Shown here: piece by piece, positions 55,098 through 62,585 of the stretch
How the letters are laid out: every line of letters begins with the position of its first letter
How positions within the stretch are numbered: the stretch's first letter is position 1
Source of the DNA: Polaromonas sp.
Lineage (GTDB): Bacteria > Pseudomonadota > Gammaproteobacteria > Burkholderiales > Burkholderiaceae_C
NCBI RefSeq assembly: GCF_029945685.1
Contig: NZ_JAQSDA010000012.1
Location: forward strand, 1 to 64,000
Direction of reading: 5' to 3'
DNA: 64,000 bases
Notes under the pieces: model-generated
The model's input: only the letters and a program-made list of their open reading frames with translations
Told to the model about the DNA's origin: nothing
Database searches by the model: none
Translations under genes and position numbers: made by a program

Positions 55098-56663
55098 TCA
55101 GCGCCGCACCAACTTTCGCACTTTCAGGCCGGTCGCCCAAAGCGCTCCGAAATAAATAGCACCTGACGCAAGCAACACAAGGGCCAGCAACCCGATTCGC
55201 TTGAAGGCTTCGGCCCGCAGCCCGGTCCAGCTGACGGCCTGGGCGGCCCACAGCAAAAAGACCGCCAGCAGTGCCGTGGCGGCCAGCACCTGCAGCACGA
55301 ACCTGCCCCAGCCCGGCGCCGGCCTGTAGCTGCCGCGCTGGCGCAGGCCGATCAGCAGCCAGAGCGCATTGACCAGCGCGCCTATGCCGATGGCCAGCGC
55401 CAGCCCGGCATGTTGCAGCAGCGGCACAAAGGCCAGGTTGAGCAGCTGCGTGATCACCAGCACCACCAGCGCAATTTTCACGGGCGTGCGGATGTCCTGG
55501 CTGGCGTAAAAACCGGGGGCCAGCACCTTGATGGCCACCAGGCCCACCAGCCCGGCGCCGTAGCCCATCAGCGCGGTGGTGGTCTGCTGCACGTCGCGGT
55601 CGGTGAAGGCGCCGTAGTGGTACAGCGTGGCCACCAGCGGCTGGGCAAAGGTCAGCAGGGCGACGGCGCTGGGCACGGCCATCAACACGACGATACGCAG
55701 GCCCCAGTCCAGCATGGCGGAATAGGCGTCACCGTCGCCTGCGGCCCTGGCGGCGGCCAGCTGCGGCATCAGCACCACCCCGATGGCCACACCCAACATG
55801 GCGGTGGGGAACTCCATCAGGCGGTCGGCGTAGGTCAGCCAGCTGACGCTGCCGGGGGTCAGGTGCGAGGCGATCTGGGTGTTGATGATGGTAGACACAT
55901 GCGCCACGCTCACCCCCAGCAGGGCCGGCAGCATGAGGCGGGCAATGTTTCTTGTTCCGGGGTCGTTCCAGGCGCTGCGGATGGCGGTCCAGCCCAGACC
56001 GACGCGAGGCAGCATGCCGATCCGGAGCAGCGCAGGCACCTGCACCGCCAGTTGCAGGGCCCCGCCCAGCATGACGCCGGCGCCCATCGCATAAATCGGC
56101 TCCACGCCCTGGGTCTTGAGCCAGGGCGCACCCAGCCAGGCCGCGCCAATCATGGAGAAGTTCAGCAGCACCGGTGTGGCGGCCGGCACGGCAAAACGCT
56201 TCCAGGTGTTCAGAATGCCGGCCGACAGGGCCACCAGCGACATGAAGCCGATGTAGGGGAACATCCAGCGCGTCATGAAGACTGCCGCCTCGAAGCCGCG
56301 CGGTTCCTGCTTCAGGCCGCTGGCCATCAGCCAGACCAGCGCCGGGGCCGCCGCCACCCCGATCACACAGGTCAGCAGCAGCGCCCAGGCCAGCAGCGTG
56401 GCGACCCGGTTGACCAGCACCTGGGTGGCCGCCTCGCCGTGCTGGGCCTTGCTGGCGGCCAGCACCGGCACAAAGGCCTGGCTGAACGCGCCCTCGGCAA
56501 ACAGGCGGCGAAACAGGTTGGGAATGCGGAAAGCGACGTTGAAGGCGTCCGTCATGGCGCTGGCGCCAAACGTCGAGGCCACCAGCAACTCCCGCACCAG
56601 GCCGGTGATCCGGGACACCAGCGTGAACATGGAAACGGTGGATGCGGATTTGAATAAAGTCAC
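55098..56663 (-). CDS. murJ: Lipid II flippase MurJ
   Basis: A 521-residue MOP-superfamily protein with fourteen predicted helices. MurJ marks are SRITGLVRELLVASTFGAS at the N-terminus, FRIPNLFRRLFAEGAFSQAFVP and the Asp/Arg residues in these loops. It flips lipid II across the inner membrane for peptidoglycan synthesis. Start GTG 56663. It is divergent from rpsT, as in many Burkholderiales, but two REP-like elements fill the gap. Confidence 0.95.
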   Translation of the reverse strand: MTLFKSASTVSMFTLVSRITGLVRELLVASTFGASAMTDAFNVAFRIPNLFRRLFAEGAFSQAFVPVLAASKAQHGEAATQVLVNRVATLLAWALLLTCVIGVAAAPALVWLMASGLKQEPRGFEAAVFMTRWMFPYIGFMSLVALSAGILNTWKRFAVPAATPVLLNFSMIGAAWLGAPWLKTQGVEPIYAMGAGVMLGGALQLAVQVPALLRIGMLPRVGLGWTAIRSAWNDPGTRNIARLMLPALLGVSVAHVSTIINTQIASHLTPGSVSWLTYADRLMEFPTAMLGVAIGVVLMPQLAAARAAGDGDAYSAMLDWGLRIVVLMAVPSAVALLTFAQPLVATLYHYGAFTDRDVQQTTTALMGYGAGLVGLVAIKVLAPGFYASQDIRTPVKIALVVLVITQLLNLAFVPLLQHAGLALAIGIGALVNALWLLIGLRQRGSYRPAPGWGRFVLQVLAATALLAVFLLWAAQAVSWTGLRAEAFKRIGLLALVLLASGAIYFGALWATGLKVRKLVRR

Positions 56664-56691
56664 CCGGGGAGTTTAATGGCCCCCCAGACAA

Positions 56692-56790
56692 GGCCCCCAC
56701 GCTTGTCGCTTCGCGTACTGCGCTGCCCCCCGAGCGGGCCGCTGCGCCTGCGGGCTGGCAAAGCCAGACCCGCGGCCCCTGCTTGAAAAA
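56692..56790 (+). repeat. REP-like element (forward), murJ-rpsT gap
   Basis: It has the family layout CCCCCACGCTTGTCGCTTCG, CCCCCCGAGCGGG, GCGCCTGCGGGC and ends CGCGGCCCCTGCTTGAAA. It faces the reverse copy 40 nt away, forming an inverted pair. Confidence 0.82.
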
Positions 56791-56829
56791 TACCGGCTCA
56801 CGTGTCAGCGGGGCTCACAAACCGGCCCG

Positions 56830-56915
56830 GGCCGCGGAACGGGCTTCGCTCGGCCGCAGGCGCAGCGGCCCCTCTCGGTAGGCAGGGCGCTACACGGAGT
56901 GAGCAATCGTGGGGG
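56830..56915 (-). repeat. REP-like element (reverse), adjoining the rpsT promoter
   Basis: Starts with GGCCGCGGAACGGGCTTCGC and ends CACGGAGTGAGCAATCGTGG. Its right end is immediately followed by the rpsT -10 box. Confidence 0.8.
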
Positions 56916-56921
56916 TATAAT
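56916..56921 (+). promoter_or_regulatory. Consensus -10 box of rpsT
   Basis: A perfect TATAAT. A start site near 56928 would give a ~50-nt leader with AAGGA before the rpsT ATG. The -35 region would have to lie in the repeat's GC-rich end, where no TTGACA-like hexamer is seen. Confidence 0.7.
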
Positions 56922-56976
56922 GGAAAGCTTTGCTAAGCATCATCCGCAGACTTTTCCTCATTTAAGGAACACTTAT

Positions 56977-57285
56977 ATGGCTACCGCCAAACCCAAGAAA
57001 AAGAACCCCCGCCTGGCCTCCGGCCGCAAACGCGTTCGCCAGGACAGCAAACTCAATGCCGCCAACACCTCGCTGCGCTCGAAATACCGCACCGCCGTGA
57101 AAAACGTCGAAAAAGCTGTCGCCGCCGGCGACAAGACCAAAGCCACCGAACTCTTCGCCAAGGCGCAGAGCATTGTGGACACGATTGCCGACAAGGGCAT
57201 CTTCCACAAGAACAAGGCAGCGCGCGACAAGAGCCGCCTGTCCACCAAGGTCAAGGCACTCGCCCTGGCCACTCCCGCCGCGTAA
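56977..57285 (+). CDS. rpsT: 30S ribosomal protein S20
   Basis: 102 residues, highly basic and helical. The N-terminus [22 protein letters not shown] and the segment [19 protein letters not shown] are family features. S20 binds 16S rRNA early in 30S assembly. The start ATG 56977 has AAGGA upstream. The length is slightly above E. coli (87) because of a longer C-terminal tail (ALALATPAA), usual in this order. Confidence 0.95.
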   Translation: MATAKPKKKNPRLASGRKRVRQDSKLNAANTSLRSKYRTAVKNVEKAVAAGDKTKATELFAKAQSIVDTIADKGIFHKNKAARDKSRLSTKVKALALATPAA

Positions 57286-57368
57286 AAACCATCGCCTGAG
57301 CAATCAGGCAACCCGCCCGGGCTGATTTTTTCAGTCCGCCGTTCTGCAGGGTGCGCTGCCAGCAAAGC

Positions 57369-57396
57369 AAAAAAGCCGTCGAAAGACGGCTTTTTT
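57369..57396 (+). terminator. Intrinsic terminator of rpsT
   Basis: Stem AGCCGTC/GACGGCT with a GAAA tetraloop and A6/T6 flanks. It is symmetrical and so can work on both strands; on the minus strand it would stop read-through from the DUF3579 gene. Confidence 0.92.
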
Positions 57397-57422
57397 GTTT
57401 GCGCTTCACTTCAAACTTCGCC

Positions 57423-57566
57423 CCGGATAGGCCAGAAAGCGTAGCGAGCGGGCGCGAGGCAAGGCGCACGGAGCGCAGGCACCGGAATGTACTTTGGGTA
57501 CATGAGGATGACGAGCACCGCGCAACGCCGCTTCGCGCCCGCGCAGTAGCTTTATGGTTTGTCCGG
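57423..57566. repeat. Long imperfect palindrome overlapping the DUF3579 3' end
   Basis: About 144 nt. The centre is ATGTAC-TTTGG-GTACAT at 57487-57503. The outer arms begin CCGGATAGGCCAGAAAGC and end GCTTTATGGTTTGTCCGG, matching with a few mismatches. A GCGGGCGCGA inner block is matched on the other side. The element could fold into one long hairpin. The last codons and stop of the DUF3579 gene are inside the right arm. Confidence 0.75.
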
Positions 57567-57863
57567 AATCAGGCAGGCTTCGGCGATCTGCAGGTCGTTG
57601 TCCTTGGCGAAATTGATCGCAAAGTCCCAGGCCATGGGCTCGGCATCGCGCAGTTCGCTGTTGACCACCACACATTTGACGCCATTGATCACCGTGGGCA
57701 CACACCACGGGGAATAGGTCAGGTGACTGCCCGGCTGCGGGCCACCGGGGCGGAACTGGCTCATCACGCCGCACAGCCGGTCCGCCCAGTCGCTGGGGCG
57801 AAAGGTTTTGCCGTCGCGGGTGACGCCTTGAATGAAGACTTCTTTGGCGGTGTTGGAGACCAT
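57552..57863 (-). CDS. DUF3579 family protein
   Basis: 103 residues. The family core is FIQGVTRDGKTFRPSDWADRLCGVMSQF followed by SPWCVPTVINGVKCVVV. It is a conserved betaproteobacterial protein with no known function, usually encoded next to arginine biosynthesis genes as here. The start is taken as ATG 57863 from family N-termini. A GTG 57920 start would add nineteen residues without a ribosome site. It is divergent from argD. Confidence 0.82.
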   Translation of the reverse strand: MVSNTAKEVFIQGVTRDGKTFRPSDWADRLCGVMSQFRPGGPQPGSHLTYSPWCVPTVINGVKCVVVNSELRDAEPMAWDFAINFAKDNDLQIAEACLIPDKP

Positions 57864-58098
57864 CGGGTGGAAGGTTTTTGCGTGCCCGGAGCCAGGATCG
57901 AGCCCCATGTTGCAGCGCACAACGATTCTATCTTATATAAGACTCAGGACTGTTTTTGGGGGCTTCGCCGCTGCGCATGGCTGTGATGCAGGATCCTCAC
58001 CAAAGGCCGGAGGGTCTGCGCCTAAAATCAGTTCAGAAGCGCCGTCTACCCTCGCGGCCTCCTGTTTTTCAGTCCTCGTTCTTTCCGGAGTTTCCCCC

Positions 58099-59322
58099 AT
58101 GACCGCTGCCCTTCCCAAACACATCGAAGCCGCTTCCCCCCACGTGATGAACACCTACGGCCGCTTGCCGATAGCCTTGTCGCATGGTCAGGGCTGCCGC
58201 GTGTGGGACGTCAACGGCAAGGAATACCTCGACGGGCTGGGCGGCATTGCGGTCAACACCCTGGGCCACAACCACCCCAAACTGGTGCCCGCGCTGCAGG
58301 ACCAGATCGCCAAAATCATTCACAGCTCCAACTACTACCACGTGCCCAACCAGGAAGTGCTGGCGGCCAAGCTGGTCGAACTGTCCGGCCTGGAAAACGT
58401 GTTTTTCTGCTCCACCGGACTCGAAGCCAATGAGGCCGCATTGAAGCTGGCGCGCAAGTTCGGGCACGACAAGGGGATCGAACGCCCTGAAATCGTGGTG
58501 TATGAAAAAGCCTTCCACGGCCGCAGCATCGCCACGCTGAGCGCCACCGGCAACCCCAAGGTGCAGGCCGGCTTCGGCCCGCTGGTCGAGGGGTTCATCC
58601 GCGTGCCGCTCAATGACGTGGCCGCGCTGGAAACCGCCACAGCCGGCAACCCGAATGTGGTGGCCGTGTTTTTTGAAGCCATCCAGGGCGAAGGCGGCAT
58701 CAACCCGATGGACGCCGACTACCTGCGGCAGGTGCGCGCCCTGTGCGACGCAAACGACTGGCTGCTCATGATCGATGAGGTGCAGTGCGGCATGGGCCGT
58801 ACCGGCAAATGGTTTGCCCACCAGTGGGCCGGCATCAAACCGGACGTGATGCCGCTGGCCAAGGGCCTGGGCTCGGGCGTGCCGATTGGTGCCGTCGTGG
58901 CAGGCCCGAAAGCAGCCCACATCTTTGCGCCCGGCAACCACGGCACCACCTTCGGCGGCAACCCGCTGGCCATGCGCGCCGGGGTGGAAACCATCCGGAT
59001 CATGGAGGAAGAAGGCCTGCTGGCCAACGCTGCGAAGGTGGGCGCACACCTGAAGGCCGCCCTCGCCCGCGAACTGGCCGCCGAGCTGGCTTCGGGCGCG
59101 GTCAAGGAAATCCGCGGCCTCGGCCTGATGCTGGGCATTGACCTGGCCAAGCCCTGCGGCGAGCTCCTCAAGCGCGCCGCCGACAAAGGCCTCCTGATCA
59201 GCGTGACGGCCGACAGCGTGATCCGCCTGGTGCCGCCGCTGATCCTCACGCAGGCCGAAGCCGATGAAATCGTGGCCATTTTGTGCCCGCTGATCAAGCA
59301 GTTGCTGGCGGAAAAGCCATGA
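58099..59322 (+). CDS. argD: Acetylornithine / succinyldiaminopimelate aminotransferase
   Basis: A 407-residue PLP aminotransferase of class III. K255 in PLAKGLGSGVPIG is the PLP lysine (same number as in E. coli). CSTGLEANEAALKLAR and LLMIDEVQCGMGRTG are intact. It transfers an amino group from glutamate to N-acetylglutamate semialdehyde in arginine synthesis. CGGAG lies upstream of ATG 58099. Its stop overlaps the argF start in ATGA. Confidence 0.95.
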   Translation: MTAALPKHIEAASPHVMNTYGRLPIALSHGQGCRVWDVNGKEYLDGLGGIAVNTLGHNHPKLVPALQDQIAKIIHSSNYYHVPNQEVLAAKLVELSGLENVFFCSTGLEANEAALKLARKFGHDKGIERPEIVVYEKAFHGRSIATLSATGNPKVQAGFGPLVEGFIRVPLNDVAALETATAGNPNVVAVFFEAIQGEGGINPMDADYLRQVRALCDANDWLLMIDEVQCGMGRTGKWFAHQWAGIKPDVMPLAKGLGSGVPIGAVVAGPKAAHIFAPGNHGTTFGGNPLAMRAGVETIRIMEEEGLLANAAKVGAHLKAALARELAAELASGAVKEIRGLGLMLGIDLAKPCGELLKRAADKGLLISVTADSVIRLVPPLILTQAEADEIVAILCPLIKQLLAEKP

Positions 59323-60254
59323 CCGCACCGACAAACACGGCGATCCGGCATTACCTGCAGTTCAGCGACTTCAATGCCGCCGAATACGCCTACGTCTTTG
59401 AGCGCGCCGCCCTCATCAAGAAAAAATTCAAGGCCTACGACAAACACCAGCCGCTGGTGGACCGCACGCTGGCCATGATTTTTGAAAAGGCCTCGACCCG
59501 CACGCGCGTCAGTTTTGAAGCCGGCATGTATCAGTTGGGCGGCTCCGTGGTGCACCTGACCACCGGCGACAGCCAGTTGGGCCGCGCCGAGCCGATCGAG
59601 GACAGCGCCAAGGTGATCAGCCGCATGGTGGACCTGGTGATGATCCGCACCTACGAGCAGACCAAGATCGAGCTGTTTGCCGAACACTCGCGCGTGCCGG
59701 TGATCAACGGGCTGACCAACGAGTTCCACCCCTGCCAGATCCTGGCCGACATCTTCACCTACATCGAGCACCGTGGCAGCATCAAGGGCAAGACGGTGGC
59801 CTGGGTCGGCGACGGCAACAACATGGCCAACACCTGGCTGCAGGCCAGTGAGATCCTGGGCTTCAAGGTGCACCTGAGCACACCGACCGGCTACGAGGTC
59901 GACCAGTCGGTGGCAGGCATACGCTCGGCCGACAGCTACCAGGTCTTCAAGGACCCGATGCAGGCCTGCGCCGGCGCCGACCTGGTCACCACGGATGTGT
60001 GGACCAGCATGGGGTACGAAGCCGAGAACGAAGAACGCAAGAAGGCGTTTGCCGACTGGTGCGTGGACAGCGACATGATGAAGGCCGCCAGACCCGACGC
60101 GCTCTTCATGCATTGCCTGCCGGCGCACCGCGGGGAAGAGGTCGAAGCCGAGGTGATTGACGGGCCGCAGTCGGTGGTGTGGGATGAGGCGGAAAACAGA
60201 TTGCACGTGCAGAAGGCACTCATGGAGTTCCTTCTGCTCGGACGGGTCGAATGA
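59319..60254 (+). CDS. argF: Ornithine carbamoyltransferase
   Basis: 311 residues. The carbamoyl-phosphate motif FEKASTRTRVSFEAGM (about residues 51-66), FHPCQILAD and the ornithine loop MHCLPAHRGEEV are intact. It forms citrulline from ornithine. The last residues GRVE differ from the KIA/KVA-type ending common in relatives, and the stop codon lies in the middle of a 23-bp palindrome. A second copy of the 3' end follows 100 nt later. Confidence 0.95.
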   Translation: MTAPTNTAIRHYLQFSDFNAAEYAYVFERAALIKKKFKAYDKHQPLVDRTLAMIFEKASTRTRVSFEAGMYQLGGSVVHLTTGDSQLGRAEPIEDSAKVISRMVDLVMIRTYEQTKIELFAEHSRVPVINGLTNEFHPCQILADIFTYIEHRGSIKGKTVAWVGDGNNMANTWLQASEILGFKVHLSTPTGYEVDQSVAGIRSADSYQVFKDPMQACAGADLVTTDVWTSMGYEAENEERKKAFADWCVDSDMMKAARPDALFMHCLPAHRGEEVEAEVIDGPQSVVWDEAENRLHVQKALMEFLLLGRVE

Positions 60255-60265
60255 CATTCGACCCG
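60243..60265. repeat. Perfect 23-bp palindrome centred on the argF stop
   Basis: Arms CGGGTCGAATG and CATTCGACCCG flank a single A at 60254, the last base of the TGA stop. It codes the terminal residues RVE. It may be the left end of an inserted segment. Confidence 0.8.
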
Positions 60266-60355
60266 GTGGCGCGCCAGCGCCGGCCATCTGTTTCGGCGCA
60301 GGCTCATGTGTGCGCAGCACACGTGAAGCGGCAGCAAGCCGCGTGCCGTAGCCAA

Positions 60356-60415
60356 AACCAGCTGCATGTGCAGAAGGCCTTGATGGAGTTTTTGCTGCTC
60401 GGCAAAATTGCCTGA
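60356..60415 (+). pseudogene. Displaced 3' end of argF (remnant)
   Basis: It reads NQLHVQKALMEFLLLGKIA and then stop, matching the last 19 codons of argF. Over 48 aligned bases there are 12 differences, yet the 14 residues from LHVQ to LLLG are identical. No start or upstream reading is present, so it cannot be expressed on its own. It is probably the original argF end, cut off by a gene replacement or insertion. Confidence 0.85.
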
Positions 60416-60918
60416 AGCGCTCTTGTTGATTCAGCATCGCGCTACGCCTGCGGTTCGTCTGAGACAGTAGGCGCAACTCCCCACTCCCTCCCCTAACCCC
60501 TGCCCTCGCCCCGCTGGGCGATGGAGGGGGACTTCATTTGGCTGCGTGTGCTGCGCTCGCGTGCAAACATGACGGCCGCGTATCCCGACATGACGCGCGC
60601 AGCGCGTCATGTCTGCCCGCACCCGAACCCGCATTTGATCCCCACCCGTCGGGCTGGGCCGAGGAGCACAGCCGAAAGTGGATCGGGGCGAGCGATTGTT
60701 TGAGCCGAAGGCGAGTTCGAGCTCGATCCCACTTTCGGCGAGCACCGCAGGGTGCCCGTAGCGAAGCGAAGGGTCCCAGACCATCGGGTCGCCTTTCTTT
60801 TGGGTACTTTTCTTTGGCGAAGCAAAGAAAAGTAAGTCGCCCGCCGGGGCGAGACCCGGCTTGCTGGCACACCACAGCAGCTTGCGTGAAAAGGTGACTG
60901 CGCCTTCAGCCCTACGGA
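60416..60918. other. Gene-free region with a large palindromic repeat
   Basis: About 500 nt between the argF remnant and a convergent SDR gene. Nearly all of it is the repeat element described for 60479-60870. No open reading frame here resembles a real protein. Confidence 0.75.
60479..60870 (+). repeat. Large palindrome-rich repeat element
   Basis: Its left ~90 nt resemble 39672-39765. Three hairpins follow. ACATGACGCGC/GCGCGTCATGT is at 60588-60612. GCCGAAAGTGG-ATCG pairs with CGATCCCACTTTCGGC around 60669-60740. TACTTTTCTTTG/CAAAGAAAAGTA is at 60805-60834, with perfect 12-nt arms. No transposase is inside. It may be a non-autonomous mobile element. Confidence 0.75.
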
Positions 60919-61674
60919 CTAGCCGCGCCCAACGAAAGGCATCTTCGTCGCCATGATGGTCATGAACTGCACATTGGTCGCCAGTGGCAGCGCCGCCATG
61001 TGCACCACCGCGTCGGCCACGTGGTTCACGTCCATCAGTGGTTCAATCGCGATCTCGCCATTGGCCTGCGGCACACCCTTGGCCATGCGCGCGGCCATCT
61101 CGGTCTGGGCGTTGCCGATGTCGATCTGGCCGCAGGCGATGTCGTATTGGCGGCAGTCGAGCGAGATCGATTTGGTCAGGCCGGTGATCGCGTGTTTGGT
61201 GGCGGTGTAGGGCGCCGAGTGGGGGCGCGGGGCGTGCGCGGAGATGGAGCCGTTGTTGATGATGCGGCCGCCCTGCGGTGACTGCGCCTTCATCAGGCGA
61301 ATCGCCTGTTGCGCACACAGGAAGGAGCCGGTCAGGTTGATGTTGACGACGTTTTGCCATTGCTCGAAGCTCAGCTCTTCCATCGGCACGGCGGGCGCAC
61401 TGACGCCGGCGTTGTTGAACAGCAGGTCCAGGCGGCCAAAGGTGGCGTGGACCTTGTCGAAGGCCGCGCGCACCGCGTCGGGGTGACTGACATCGCAGGG
61501 CAGGGCGAGTGCCCTGTCACCGGCGGCCGAGCTCTGGGCCACCTCGTTCAAGGGCTCCACGCGCCGGCCCACCAGCGCCACGCGGTATCCCTCACGCAGC
61601 AGCGCCAGCGCCACCGCCTTGCCAATGCCGGTGCCTGCGCCGGTAACGAGTGCAACCTTGCCGTTTGATGTCAT
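60919..61674 (-). CDS. Short-chain dehydrogenase/reductase
   Basis: 251 residues. [27 protein letters not shown] are the SDR signatures. The C-terminus is [24 protein letters not shown], which resembles the 3-oxoacyl-ACP/reductase-like group of Burkholderiales with unknown substrate. The start ATG 61674 has AAAGG eight nt upstream. It is divergent from kynB and not clearly linked in function. Confidence 0.9.
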   Translation of the reverse strand: MTSNGKVALVTGAGTGIGKAVALALLREGYRVALVGRRVEPLNEVAQSSAAGDRALALPCDVSHPDAVRAAFDKVHATFGRLDLLFNNAGVSAPAVPMEELSFEQWQNVVNINLTGSFLCAQQAIRLMKAQSPQGGRIINNGSISAHAPRPHSAPYTATKHAITGLTKSISLDCRQYDIACGQIDIGNAQTEMAARMAKGVPQANGEIAIEPLMDVNHVADAVVHMAALPLATNVQFMTIMATKMPFVGRG

Positions 61675-61892
61675 GGGTGAGCCTTTGTCTCTGGGTGTTG
61701 TGGGGGGAAAGGACGGCCTGCCAGCGCGTGGCCCCGCCCTGCGCAGATTGTGCCCCAGCGGCGCGGGTGCCGCTGGTGTTCGGGTCCCGCTGCAGGCAGC
61801 GTCACGGGCAACTGCTTTAGGTTTCAACTATTTTGGAACGCTGTTGGAAATTACCGACACCACGCCATTTACAGCGGTGCTACCTTTGTGCC

Positions 61893-62585
61893 ATGACGTC
61901 CCGCGCCACCCCTTCCCCCACTGAACACGCAGCCACCCGGCCGCGGAAAATCTGGGACATCTCGCCCGCCGTGGATGAGCAGGCCGCCGTGTTTCCGGGC
62001 GACGCCGCATACTCGCAGAAGCTCCACTTTGCGCTCTCGCCCGGCTGTCCGGTCAATGTCAACACGCTCACCTTCTCGCCACACACCGGCGCGCATGCCG
62101 ACGCGCCCATGCACTACGCCAACGGCGCGCCGGCCATTGGCGCGGTGGACCTGCTGCCCTATCTCGGGCGCTGCCGCGTGATCCACTGCCTGGACTGTGG
62201 GCCGCTGGTGGAGCCGCAGCACATCGCCCACGCGCTGGCGGAGCTGCCGCCGCGTGTGCTGTTGCGCACCGCCTCCACAGCCAGCCAGTCCTGGGCATTT
62301 TTTACGGCCATAGACCCCGCCACGCTTGCGCTGCTAGCTAGCAAAAACATAGCACTGGTCGGCATCGATACGCCCAGTGTGGACCCTGCCACCAGCCAGG
62401 ACCTGCCCAGCCATCACCTGCTGCTGAAACACGATCTGCGTGTGCTGGAAAACCTGGTGCTCGATGACGTGCCGGAAGGCGACTACGAGCTGATTGCCCT
62501 GCCTCTGAAACTGACAAAAGCCGACGCCTCGCCGGTTCGCGCCGTGCTGCGTGAACTGCCCGGGAACGGCGCTGGAAAAACATGA
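61893..62585 (+). CDS. kynB: Kynurenine formamidase
   Basis: 230 residues, a cyclase-like metal-dependent hydrolase. The motif [12 protein letters not shown] (about residues 64-75) is the metal-binding His/Asp set of KynB. It hydrolyses N-formylkynurenine to kynurenine. Residues near 148-155 (ASKNIAL) contain a GCTA-N9-TAGC core. Its stop overlaps the kynU start. kynA is not in the window and may follow kynU. Confidence 0.93.
   Translation: MTSRATPSPTEHAATRPRKIWDISPAVDEQAAVFPGDAAYSQKLHFALSPGCPVNVNTLTFSPHTGAHADAPMHYANGAPAIGAVDLLPYLGRCRVIHCLDCGPLVEPQHIAHALAELPPRVLLRTASTASQSWAFFTAIDPATLALLASKNIALVGIDTPSVDPATSQDLPSHHLLLKHDLRVLENLVLDDVPEGDYELIALPLKLTKADASPVRAVLRELPGNGAGKT
62337..62353 (+). repeat. 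GCTA-N9-TAGC core inside kynB
   Basis: GCTAGCAAAAACATAGC, read in frame as part of LASKNIAL. The tail ACTGGTCGGC is only a weak match to the other copies, so this one is less certain. Confidence 0.5.

Noticed and set aside
55143..55170. A GCTA-N9-TAGC-like core near the murJ 3' end (GCTATTTATTTCGGAGC on the minus strand)
   Set aside because: It has one mismatch in the closing TAGC, and the encoded residues (AIYFGALW) are normal for MurJ, so chance similarity is more likely.
58719..60476. A 585-codon minus-strand frame across argD and argF
   Set aside because: It spans two genes with clear function on the other strand and contains no recognisable motif.
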